Assembly (NCBI RefSeq): GCF_910591885.1
Contig: NC_063275.1
Location: 21,378,501 to 21,442,500, forward strand
Direction: 5' to 3'
Source: Bombus terrestris
Taxonomy: Eukaryota; Arthropoda; Insecta; Hymenoptera; Apidae
DNA length: 64,000 nt
Shown: positions 1 through 11,330 of the stretch, in pieces
How the letters are laid out: every line of letters starts with the position of its first letter
Position numbering within the stretch: position 1 is the first letter of the stretch
Position numbers and translations under genes: made by a program
The notes under the pieces: generated by a model
The model's database searches: none
The model's input: only the letters and a program-made list of their open reading frames with translations
What the model was told of the DNA's origin: nothing

Positions 1-1050
1 TTCAAGCAAAATTAATCTAATCTAAGCAATTTATTTTAATTTGCCATATGGTCTTCAATTTCTATATTTTTCGAAACGTAGGTATACGTTAGCGAAGGAT
101 GAACAAACTTGTTACTCGACTCGATGATATTATACTATATGTATTCATGCATTTATGAAAGATTGCAACGTGCAAAAATACGACATGAGAAAATATTAAA
201 AACATCTAAAATATACTACTCTTTATAACACATCTAAACGAACCAAACTTCTTCTTCGATTCTACTTCTTCGCTTCTGATCAGAAAAATACGAATTTGCG
301 TAAATGTTCCTAATCTAACTACAGTGGTTAATACGATGGCAAGCAGTCGATTTAGGCAGAGAAATTTTTAAGAAAATAGTAAAGTCAGACACAAACTGGG
401 AAAACCAAAGAAAGGTTTCTCATCGACAGCTTTCATTTTACTACGCGCGGCCTATTAAAATTTCAAACGTTCACAGTGTCGCCGTTCGGGCTACGCGTTA
501 TCTCGCGAAATCATTATCCCGCGAAACCGCAGCCTTCACGGCTGCCTCCGCGTAATCACTCGTTTCTCGCGAGGAGGACGTGGAGAGTGAAAGAAGAAGA
601 AAAAGAGAAGGAGAGACGACGGTGTTCGGCCACTTCTCTCCATGCTCCCGAGAATAATTTGTTTACCAAATCTGCGGTCTGTGTACGTGCGCGATACCGC
701 GGGAAAAAGAGGAAAGAAAGACGGAGGCAGCGAACGTTTATCGCGGTTCACCGCGACGATTTATCGGCGTCGCCGTTCCTATCTCGACCGGCTTTTGATT
801 TGAACTCTGACCAACGCGCGCACGAGTATATAACTCTTGAAAACGGCGAAATCGCGAAACTATAACCAACCTCTCGTTCCTCGCTGTAAAGAGTCATCAA
901 ACCATCGATAGTTGGATCGTTATGACGAATATGCTGTTGGACGTGCAGGCTTTTCGAGTAAAAATGTATTGGATACTTTGTATCATTAAATAGCAATGTA
1001 AGTGTGTAGAAGTTTGTTATTAAAAATGTAGAGTTATAAAATATGAGCAC
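1..1050. other. Non-coding stretch with a GC-rich island
   Basis: The first 430 bases are AT-rich and stop-dense in all frames. A GC- and CpG-richer island runs from about 430 to 870. It contains an open frame of 129 codons on the plus strand, but its composition (long runs of R, K, E and S) and a fully overlapping frame on the other strand look like chance openness in GC-rich DNA. No gene is called. Confidence 0.5.
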
Positions 1051-1051
1051 G

Positions 1052-1555
1052 TATGATAAGATTGTGTAATGGCAGAAATTATTCTCTTTGTGACACTTTT
1101 GACGAACGGCAATGACAATGGAATTTTAGTAGAAGAATGTTTTTTCTTTTTCTCTTCTTCGTTTTTGTGAAAATGTGAGATTAAAAAGCATGCTGCATGC
1201 CTATAGGTATATGATAAGATTGCACGATGGTCTAAATTATTTTCTTCGTGACATTTTGAAAGAATGGTAAAGATAGTAGAATTTTATTAGAAGAACCGTT
1301 TCTACAAATATTTTATCCTTAGTATTATTCTTATATATAGCAGTTTCTTCCAATAAGATCCGAGAAATAAAATATGGTCCCCTTGACGCGTATTTTTTTA
1401 AAATGACATTTTGAAAGAATGGTAAAGATAGTAGAATTTTATTAGAAGAACCGTTTCTACAAATATTTTATCCCTAATATTATTCTATATAGCAGTTTCT
1501 TCCAATAAGATCCGAGAAATAAAATGTGGTTCCCTTGACGCGTATTTTTTTAAAA
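1052..1555. repeat. Degenerate tandem repeat, three units of about 155 bp
   Basis: Two adjacent units (1250-1404 and 1405-1555) are nearly identical, sharing a start like GACATTTTGAAAGAATGG and an end with CCCTTGACGCG and a T-run. A third, older unit lies upstream from 1052: its TATGATAAGATTG start recurs 158 bases later at 1210, followed by a matching stretch through the AGTAGAAGAA segment. The similarity gradient suggests an old duplication followed by a recent one of the inner part. No coding frame runs through it. Confidence 0.85.
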
Positions 1556-2240
1556 TTGAATATTAATTGTGTACCTGTGGAATAGAACTACGTAGTATCG
1601 TGTAGGAAATTGTGATCATCTTCCGTTATGAGATTTGTGACGTTAATAAAATAATAATAGAATGATAAGTAGCTATGATATATATTAATAAATGAACTCG
1701 AAAAAAGAGATTGCTCTAGGCCTCAAGTACTTCTAAATTAATCATATTCGTTTAATGCTTTAATTATAGTGATTTTAGTTTCAAAATATCTATAGATATA
1801 AGCACGCAATCATTTCTATTTTAAGAATAATTATTTACCTTGATGATATTATAACATGAAGACAGATAAGGATATAACTCTTTGAGATTAACCTCATATT
1901 AATTTAAATATTTATGTTGCGTGTGCGTGCAATGACATCGTAGGTTTATGCGAAACAATTACATGAAAAGCTTCTTAGGATATTTTAATTATATTATTTC
2001 AAACGAATAATAACTATGCTCTTTAAATTACACTTTCTAGGGTAAGAAACTAAATATCAGGAAGTATTATATCCACTAATGTTTACTTAGATTCTTGAAC
2101 AAAAAATAGGTGTAATTTTGAACAATACGATGGTTAAACTTACTGAACACCTGCTACCTAATTATCATGTTAAAAGCATAAGTGCTACAATGCTGTGAAT
2201 GGATCGGAATTGTTTGGAATTTTGTTCCGACGGTGTTACA
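1556..2240. other. AT-rich non-coding stretch
   Basis: No open frame of useful length, no repeat and no structured element seen. Base composition is typical of the AT-rich background. Confidence 0.6.
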
Positions 2241-2262
2241 ATGAGAACAAAAGGCAATCCTT

Positions 2263-2622
2263 TTGGATAGGCTTTTAATATTCATCGGCACGTTACTTCT
2301 TTCAACGGTGATGAATATATATTGTCGTTGCAAGTGCGTCAAACCGCGCATGATTTATCAAGCATTGACCGCTTACGAATATCGGGAAGTGTGTTGTGCA
2401 AGCATGCAACCGCAGGATACTTTTATGGGTTTCGAAATCCCATGCACGCTGCCAGGAATTCGAAAAACTTCCATCGCTTTGCAATATTGCGCAAGACATC
2501 TTGTAAATTCTCAAGTAAGAATTCCTCCAATTTCACAATTTTGCCATAAAATCAACGAAACAGAATGTGGCGGCGCGTTCCAACCTGTTAAAAAATTTTG
2601 TTACGTTTTCACAGTGGGATGA
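2263..2622 (+). CDS. Candidate cysteine-rich secreted protein, start unclear
   Basis: An open frame of 119 codons ends in TGA at 2620-2622. The first 20 residues contain a hydrophobic run (LLIFIGTLLLSTVM) that looks like a signal peptide, followed by a CRCKC cluster; about 10 of 119 residues are cysteine, several near the C-terminus (FC, EC, FC). This order fits a small secreted disulfide-rich protein. The frame begins at TTG, with an in-frame TGA at 2242-2244. An ATG at 2241 lies in another frame and would join only after a one-base shift, so either the true start is on an upstream exon or this is a pseudogene. The frame is GC-richer than its flanks. I do not recognise a family. A chance frame is possible. 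Confidence 0.3.
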   Translation: MDRLLIFIGTLLLSTVMNIYCRCKCVKPRMIYQALTAYEYREVCCASMQPQDTFMGFEIPCTLPGIRKTSIALQYCARHLVNSQVRIPPISQFCHKINETECGGAFQPVKKFCYVFTVG

Positions 2623-2669
2623 ATGCCTATTTCGCTTTGCAGTGTCTTTTGACAGATAGGTACAACGGT

Positions 2670-3370
2670 CTATATAAATTCCTTGACTCTCTTTTCGAAT
2701 ATCTTCTTGTATTTCAACATGGCATACAATTCGATGTGAATCAACCTTTCACTTTACAAGCATTTATGAATTCCTTCCTTTTCTTTTCCAATAACATTTT
2801 GTATTTGAAAATATCATACATATCGACGTGAAACATTTAACATTAGGTATTTACTTTCGAAATAACCTTTGACTCTACACGGGCATATAGATTCCTTAAT
2901 TTTCTTTTCCAATACTTTCTTGTTTTTTAAAATACCATAGAAAACCACGTGTAACATTTGAACATCAGCTCAATCATGAAACGACCTTTCACCTCGTAAA
3001 TACCTACCCTAAGTTCAATTGTTTCTTCTAATGTGTCTCTTTGTTCTAAAATCAAATAGAAAATTACATACATATACGTTTAAATTGATTTCATTTGGAA
3101 AACATTTTGAAACCTTTCATTCTAGAAATATGTATAATTTCCTTGATTTTCTTTTCCAGTAACTATGATGTATTTTAAAATATACAATGTTACGTGAAAC
3201 GTGTGAATATGATTAGTTTTGAAATAGCCTTCCTAATTTTGAAGTAAACTTCACAAGTAGATGGGTATAAATTCTTTCATTTCCTTTTTCAGTATTTTCT
3301 TGTATTTTTAAATATCGCACAAAGTCACGTGAAGCATTTAGACATGATCAACTTCGTAATAAGCTTCCAC
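2670..3370. repeat. Degenerate tandem repeat, six units of about 120 bp
   Basis: Units begin near 2674, 2766, 2887, about 3006, 3133 and 3267. Each starts like ATAAATTCCTTGATTTTC, followed by TTTTCCAATA, a TTGTATTTTAAAATA segment, then ACGTGAAACATTT, and ends in a CCTTTCACTTT-like segment. Spacing varies from 92 to 134 bases and the fourth unit is the most diverged. All units are diverged, so the array is old. It begins about 50 bases after the cysteine-rich frame. Confidence 0.75.
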
Positions 3371-4639
3371 AGAAATTGATCATTACTGTTCCTTCGAAAA
3401 CATTAAACCATTTACTAAAAAAAAAAAAAAAGAAGAAAGAACAAAAATTTCAACATTCATCGCGTTACTAAGGAAACAGGAACCGTTTAACTCCTCAACT
3501 ACATGGTTATTAAAATATCTCCTTACCTGTGTATTTTCTTTTTAATATTCTCCCAATGAAGTACACAAATTATATACCTCTGACGCTGTTATACGTCAAG
3601 CTAAAAAATCATTAAATCAAAGTTGAACACTTTTAATCACCGCTACTTAAAAATTCAACCCATAATACCATCGGTGATTCGCCGAGCTGAACAGTGCTCA
3701 TATCATCTAATAACTCTTATACACACCTTCTACATGAAACTTTTACGCGTCCCCATCCAATCGAGACTCGTTTACTGCGGATTGTAATCGCTATATCTGT
3801 TTTCACACTCGATACCAACGTTAAGCTGCGTTCTCACCGAAGCAACAACGAGCAACTCTCTGTTGTCTATCGTAGACAAATGCCTTTAAGTGTCCTTAAC
3901 AAATATCGAACTATAGATACTATTTCCTGGACAGTGGATTAACAGAATCAAAGGAACATTTGGATTTGTTTCGGTTTGAAAGTGGCACGTGTTCCTACAA
4001 ACAAGTTGTTCACGTGTAAATTTAACAATTAATCGAAGAAGACTTGATCTTTACGGCAACGTTTATCGTTATTAGTGATAAAAAGAAATAGTATGGATTC
4101 GACCAAGTCTTAAAGAACATCACGGTGGTATGCTATTTAGAAACGGACTGAAGAAAAACGACATATTTTAACAAACGAACGACGCCATCGAAACATTGTA
4201 AGATTATTAAATTCGAATTTAAAATATCTACTTCGGCATTGATCCTATTATTACAAGAATCTTAACACATTTCGCACTGTAATACCGAGAAATCAATTTT
4301 ACTGCAGTTCGCGCATATTCTCGGAAAATATGTCAATGTCTACGGAATGAGAAACGTCGGCTCGCGTACCAACAACTTGCTAACTACACCTATCAGACAG
4401 CAACAATGCATTGTGAAACACGACGAATTGTACACAATGAAGGAACATTTTCTTCTATCACCATATATTGTCACGCGTTTCTTATTTTTCTTTGGTCTTT
4501 GTTGCTCGGAATAGCACACACAGCACGAAAACGTAAATAAACCTAGTGAAACATTGGACAGCACTCGGCATCTTTTTCGAGAGACACGAAACGTCAACAG
4601 AAAGTTTCTCATTGTTGCTTCAGTGAGGATGCAGCTTAA
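3371..4639. other. AT-rich non-coding stretch
   Basis: Holds an A-run at about 3417-3431 that grades into an A/G-rich segment. Short open frames at 3694-3942 (+) and 4340-4642 (-) show no recognisable domain. No gene is called. Confidence 0.5.
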
Positions 4640-5190
4640 CATTTTTTTCTGTAGCTACGTAGTCAGTTGAGGCCAGGCAACCAAAACCCTCTATCAAACC
4701 ACCTAACTCTCAGTTATTCTTATCGCTGTGCCTGGCTCCTTGTAAATATCCAGAGGCCCATTGTACTTTCTTACGAGTGCATTTCTGGCGTACAATTAAG
4801 CCGGACACGAGCTACGTGTAATGACTCTCTCTCTCTCTCTCTCTCTCTTTCGCATCTCGCTGCCACATATGTGTACCTTACGATTGGCTATTCGCAGCTG
4901 CACGCGAAAACGAGATATCGTAATTGGAGAACGTCCCACCGTACGATAGAACCGCCACTGAGAGACGTCCGAGCCAACTTTACGGTATCGTGCCGACGCG
5001 ATCCTCGTTTCGCCTGCATTTTACACGAGCCGTTTCTCCATCAGGGACTTGTTTCACCTCTGACGAGTATAGACAACGTTGTTGGCCGGGAAACGTAGAA
5101 ACAGGCCGTGTTTGCCAGACTAATTTTCACGGTTATTTCGCCGGGAACGCTTTTCGGCAAAGATCGGAGTATCTGTTCGAATCGTAATGA
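4640..5190. other. GC-rich island, unassigned
   Basis: CpG-rich segment with a 143-codon open frame (4667-5098, +) that reads straight through a CT microsatellite, giving an SLSLSLS run. That makes a real protein unlikely. It could be a regulatory island or untranslated exon; nothing in the sequence settles this. Confidence 0.35.
4825..4848. repeat. (CT)12 microsatellite
   Basis: An uninterrupted run of 12 CT dinucleotides inside the GC-rich island. Confidence 0.95.
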
Positions 5191-7427
5191 CTAGTTTGAA
5201 CGATTAAGTTGTTGTTGATGGTGGTATTAGTAGATAAACGGAGTTTAATCGTCGGTTCAAACGTATTGGTCTGGAATCGGCTCTTCACGTGCGATCGCTA
5301 ACTGGAGGATGCAGTAAATTACGCGGGTATTTGCGATTCGATCTTCTTATTTAGATTTGGTTTTGTCTCCTGTGAATACCCGTTTTTGTATGCCTGGTTC
5401 GAGTGTATATGATGCTCGTAGATATCAGAATATTTTGATGGAATTTTCTTAAGATGTAACAGATTTTTATTATATAGGAAACGTTATAGCGTTAAGTTAC
5501 TAATAATATATCGATATTAAATTTTGCGATTCGTCGATGTGTTCTTTGCTTGTACTGATTACAATGATGTCTTCATGAATTTGAAGGAACGATTTTATAA
5601 AAATGCTTCATAAAGCTTGATAATTATAAGTGTTAATTGTATCTATTATTGCGCGTTAGTTCTTAAAAATGAATTTTATCGTGTCATGATAACGTTTAAC
5701 ATTTACTGTGTTTGGTTGAACAACCAGTATCGATAAATTGTATATCGATGCTTCACGAAGGAATTTTTTTCAATTAATACCAGTTAAAAATTATAATCTA
5801 CGATATACAAGTGTAACAATAATAAGAACCAAGATTATTATGGTAACGAAATATTTGCATTTCTTTGTTAACTTTATTCAAAGAAATTTTAATATCAACA
5901 TAATTTCTTTAAATTAAACATAAACTTCAAATTGAATTATTACACAATTACAACACGAAATTAAATTACTTTCACTCGATCCGATAATCCACTAAAATAT
6001 ATAACGCAGCTCATGTATATATACAACATTTTCGTTAGTACAGATTTATTTATAAAATACTGTATTCCTTGTACATGCGATACCGTAGGTATCAAATCTA
6101 AATAATCTAGGAAAAAGAACAAGTTGGAAAGAAAGTAAAAATAGTTGGATAGCTTACTTCATAGGAAGCATCGCAGTTATCTTAATCATACACGAGTGAA
6201 GTAAAGTGGAACGAGTCGTGGTTCGAATGCTCGCGAAGCTCGTTATAATCTCGCGGTCAGCTCCTGTTTATCTGTAAATGCTTGACGCCGTGCCAATTTA
6301 GATACCGGTTGACACTAACCGATGCCGTATTTTACAGTGTTGTTCGAGAAAGCTTCCAAATATACCCAGCCGACACAATATTTTCCTTATTTTATAATGA
6401 TAACTTTCCACGATACACCAGTTACCATCGCACGCTTCTTCCAGCTCTCGTTGAACGACCACTAGATATAGATTATAATTTTTAACTCGTATTAATTGAA
6501 AAAAATTCCTTCGTGAAACATCGACATACAATTTATCGATACTGGTTGAATATTAAATATTAAGGACTATTAGGAATTGTTTTGGTTTTAAACAGTGTCG
6601 AATGAGATCCAATTAAAAATACCCTCCGCGTCTAATGTGTTACTTACGACTGGATAAATGTTGTTCGCAGTAAACGACTACAAAGAGATTAAGGAATTGC
6701 AAATAACGTGTGTAGGACTAATAAAAGGCGACCATAATCAAGATAAATACTGTTCCATAAGTAGGAACGGATTTACTTCGTGCCAAAGTGAACAAATCCT
6801 AAGACTTTTTGAAATATACGGAAAACCAGTTTCGTACAGAACCTTTTACGTTCTTTTTCTACACAAAGCTTGAGCGAATTATTTTGAATTCCATTCGAGA
6901 TAACACTAATAAAAGGGGAATCAGATTAGCCTTTTTCCACGTGAATATACAACGCAGGAAACCGATCGCGTTATCTAAAGTTAGATATCTTCTGGTTGAT
7001 TTCCATTTTTCAATGTTCTCGCCGGCATAATTGAACGGGCAAAATAACGTATCCTACGGATACGAATTGCAAATTAATATCATCAGCATAGAAATCTCGG
7101 GATCTCCCTTCGAACTAGAAACTTTCCTCGCGATCGAGCATTTTTGTCAAATCGCGAATTAATATCGTTGGCACAGAAAATCATTATTTCCTGCCGCAAC
7201 CGTTTCTACCGATTCGAACGCGTTGGTAGAAATCGGTTCTCCTGGTCGTTTTCGAATCGCGAACTTTCCTCGGCAATCAGCATCGCCGATATCTCTGTAA
7301 ACAAATTCTTCATCTCGCGCGATAGACGTTTCCGTAATTGTCTCGAGGAAGCAATTTTCTTCGATCCATCAAGAATCGTTGGAAAGCGATGTTCGAGATT
7401 ACTCGTCAGTGACATTTTCGAGTTATA
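5191..7427. other. Non-coding stretch
   Basis: AT-rich with a few short open frames (6282-6485, 6658-6873, 7144-7428) that lack domains, splice context or coding-like composition. No gene, RNA or repeat recognised. Confidence 0.5.
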
Positions 7428-8081
7428 GTTGCTCACGAAAGTATCGCAACAGTTATAGACACCTTTTACGAATATATTCACGGTGTCATAGGAAGCATTT
7501 ACATTAGCACTGTTATGACAATCAATTGTCATGGTTATATTGAGAAAACTTGGAACAAGTCTGATAGTATATATAGAAATTGAAAGATATTTAATACAAG
7601 GACAAATACATATTTCGCAAAAATCACAAAAGTATTTACACGATCTATTATTTATTATATTAATAAATCTCGATATTCAGTGGGACCATATTTAATACTT
7701 GTCATAGGTTCGAGAAAGTTCTATTTATGTCGTATACAATTTTTTACTAAAATATATTTAACACATTTGCAATAACTATGTTGTAATTTCTATACTCATT
7801 GCCAGAATGTTTCAAAATTTTATCGGTATGGTCGTGAAAGTCACGACAGTGTTCAATGAAATTTAAAGATTCTTTGTATTTTTACATTTTAAATTCTCTA
7901 TGATAAATGTTCAAATATTTATAGAAATCTTCTGTAAATACAAAGATTGGAATTTCTATATACATTCTCAAAATGATTTCTTTCAACAATACCATCATGA
8001 CAGTCGTGTCTCATCACACCGTTGATGAGTATCGATAAGAGTTTCTTATAGTAACTGTTTAAATACTTTCGTGAGTCACTG
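7428..8081. mobile_element. Tc1-like non-autonomous element, copy A
   Basis: The right end reads, on the minus strand, CAGTGACTCACGAAAGTATT and is followed on the plus strand by TA (8082-8083). The left end, GTTGCTCACGAAAGTATC, follows TA at 7426-7427 and has lost its first bases. Ends in CAGTG flanked by a TA duplication are typical of Tc1/mariner elements. The two halves share further subterminal similarity (for example CACGGTGT and CAACGGTGT segments), so it has long imperfect inverted ends. The interior matches copies B and C, for example the TATATAGAAATTG...AGATATTTAA segment and a CAGTGGGACCAT segment also in copy B. No transposase frame is present, so it would have needed an enzyme supplied in trans. 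Confidence 0.75.
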
Positions 8082-10955
8082 TAAATTCATCGATTGGGCC
8101 TTTCGATCGAGGAAAATCTAGTCAAACGACGAAGTTTAGGCATCACTGATGACGATAATCGCGCAGAACAGCGATGAAGCGATCCTGACAGTCGACGGGC
8201 CGGCACTTAACGTTGATGGGGAATTGATTGAAATTCTATTTCGCTTGGACGCTCGTAATGGATGTTTCGTTTCGAACGTTTGTTTTCTACGCCGAGGAGA
8301 AAGGAACGTTCGATGATTTATGTCGCGATTTCGAGAGGGAGAGAGAAAAAAAATAACTACATAAAAAGAACAAAATCCGCGCACCGTTTAGTTGCGCTCG
8401 AACCAGCGAAACTGCTGAGTAACAGAGTGATTCCTAGCCTGCGTGTCTGGCGATTTAAATTTACCACTTCGTTCTGTGATATATTGTGAAATCAGTAGTC
8501 GATAATCAATGTTGCTATCAATCATAATTAGCGTCTGTAATGGACGAGCGAAAGGTGGATTGTTCAGAGAAATGTTTCTTCGTTCTTCGTCTCTTTGTGC
8601 GATCGATGAGCGCACCAAATGTATCTCGTTTTACTTATTGCTTGAAGATCTTTCTTTGGATATTAATATTTCGTTATATACTTGATAACAATCCAATAAT
8701 TATTTCATTATACACACATATAACAAAATATTTATTGTAAATTTGTAAAATGATAAAATAAGGGAATTTTCGTTAGCGCCCGATCAAATTAATACTTATC
8801 GATTGAATTCATTTATATGAACTTCATTTATATCGTAACATGAGAAACATAGCGAACTCTTACATGAACTATAATTATAAAAATTGATCATCTTCCAATG
8901 AGTTCAGTAAGATACAACAAAAGGTTTCACAGCTCTCGTCAATTTGTATCTCTATTCGAAAGCATCTTTGATTTTTGTCTTATCATCTTTCAGTGCTTTT
9001 TTAACGGAATATATTTATTATCTAAAATATTAGATAATTGGTAGCACGTTGTCGTTATGATAATTATTAGCATCTGTGAATACGTGTACAATTATTTCGC
9101 ATTATCTTCGCGTATCTACTTAAATTAAGTCATGAATTCGTAAACCTGATGCCTAAAGTTGCTTACGTATGTACAAATCGTACGATATTCTTTGCGACTG
9201 CATCTACCATGAAATATTGCCCGCGGCTAATTCAGAAACGGCATTAAACATGGCTAAACCGAAAAAAATTCAATCAATTGCTTGCTGACACAAAACAACT
9301 TACAGCGACTGAAATATTGCCGACATCGTCAATCACTCACGTACTCTCAGCATTCTGTTACTATTTAATGCGACAAAACAAGCAAAAACCATCTAAAATT
9401 ATTCGAACTACATTTCCTAGAGCCTCTATCGTCGAAGCCGACTAATCTCGCAAAATCAACTACATAAATCGAATAATCCACGTTCGGGGGCAAATGGTTT
9501 TCGAGGATCGATAAAAATATTTCGAACTGTCATCGTATAGGGTAAAAAGCAGTCGCGGGTTCCTCGTGTATCGCACGGCTACGACCGTGGCTCGTTGAAA
9601 AAAGCGAATTACATTAGTGTAGTACACGCGAGAGTCCACTATGTTTTCTGCGACTCGATGACGACCACTCAACTTTCCCAACCTGGGTTAAGCGTCAATT
9701 CTTTCCAAGCCTAAAAACCATCCGGACGGCCAACACCATAGATAGATGTCTAGCAACGTTCACGTTCGTCTCTCGATGAGTTCCCAGTAACCGCGAGGTC
9801 AACACTCACATCGGGACATGTTTGGTCGATGAGAAAACCGGGCAAGAGGAAAGAAACTTAATGACGGAAGGATCTTGGCCGAATGCGTTTACGTTTGCCA
9901 CGTACACCTGCGCATACCATCATTTTCTTTCCATCGCAAACGAATTCCCGGATTAGGCCGAAGGAAAAAGAATCTCTTAGGTCCGATGAGATGCGAATGC
10001 ATGTAGATCCGATCGAACGTGGTTCAACGTTTGCAAATATGAGATGTACGCACCTACATACGTGTGCATAGAAATAGTATGCATTCGAACATACGTCGTA
10101 AATTAGAAGTATGTGTGACGTTTAAGATAAGAGACAACGTCAGATATTATTCTGTTTATATTATTGTACGAAACGTCTATTTGGACGCTTTCCAATTGAT
10201 TCCACGTGTAGATTGCAGTAAAGAATATATTAGTTCCTGACAATATGGTTTATGTACATAAAATTAAATGTTGATTTATACTATTTTGCTTCGCGTATTA
10301 TTCGTTTGAGATAGCGTTGGAAGTTTGCCAGTATTCTCTTTGTAACGGAGCAATGAATATGCATGAAATTCGTGTTATTTCTCTCTTACCAGGCTAAACT
10401 TACTGTTTTCGTGGTATATAACATAAACTTTTAATCACAATGTTGCTAATCAATGCGCTACGATCTTTAATCTTCTAAATTTTAGCGACGTTCGAGATAT
10501 ACGTCGTAGAAATCTCTTCGTACAATCTATTTCTTTAATTCTGTTTATAGAAATATGAATACGAAGGTAGAAAATGATGACAAAGAATGGTAAAAAAGTA
10601 ATCGAAAAGATGGTGTTTAACGGTAATGGAAAATGAAGTGTAATCGATATTATTATATTTATGACAAATGAAATATAATTGGTAATAGATAAGAATACAG
10701 CAACTGGTATATGGTATTTAAAGTAATCATTATTTTATAATTATTATAAAATCCACAATCAATCTGTTTATTATTATATTACTTGATTAATAATTACTAC
10801 AATTAAGTATACCAACTATTTATGAATAAACCATTAACCATAATAAATCTAACAAAATCAATATACCCAACGTTATTTGATAGATCCCAAATTTAAAACT
10901 TCTGTAACGTACAATAGAACGATAATAACATTCACACGTTAAATTTCTCGATAGC
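8082..10955. other. Non-coding stretch
   Basis: Mixed AT-rich DNA with slightly GC-richer patches near 8100-8420 and 9430-10060. Open frames here are short, overlap each other on both strands and show no domain. No gene or repeat recognised. Confidence 0.5.
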
Positions 10956-11330
10956 TTGGACCTGGAGGCGCATCGAGGCGAAGAAAATCAATCAGTTTAT
11001 GCTTTTTATTAATCGCATGGCGAGTGCTGTAGGTCTGCCAGAGTCCATCGACAGGGATCACGCGACTACGCGAGAGGCTAGAATTAAGTGTCGGGATAAT
11101 AAGCATGAATGACCCGGCTGTTAGCCAGGTATTTGGTTACCCTGCCCTCAGGGAACATAGGTCAGCATCGTCGTCAGCGATTTTAGGGCGACTCGCCGTA
11201 CCAAGATGTTGCTGAATCACGCGAGAACGACCGGTCGTACGCGACGTTCGTAAATCAATTTGCTACCCGGTGTTCTGCTCGTGATCCTGTACGATGCTTG
11301 CGCTCGCTTTCATCGCGGCAAAATGACATC
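10956..11330. other. GC-richer island, unassigned
   Basis: A 370-base segment with a sharp rise in GC and CpG against its flanks and no open frame of note. The pattern fits a conserved regulatory segment, but no specific site can be named. Confidence 0.3.

Noticed and set aside
476..865. 129-codon open frame on the plus strand
   Set aside because: It starts at GTG, has low-complexity R/K/E runs, and a 71-codon frame lies opposite it in the same GC-rich island; no domain or splice context.
4667..5098. 143-codon open frame
   Set aside because: It reads through a (CT)12 microsatellite giving SLSLSL and has no recognisable domain; GC-rich DNA explains the openness.
6210..6235. GGTTCGAAT-like word considered as a tRNA T-loop
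   Set aside because: No matching acceptor, D or anticodon stems can be drawn around it; no tRNA found elsewhere in the window either.
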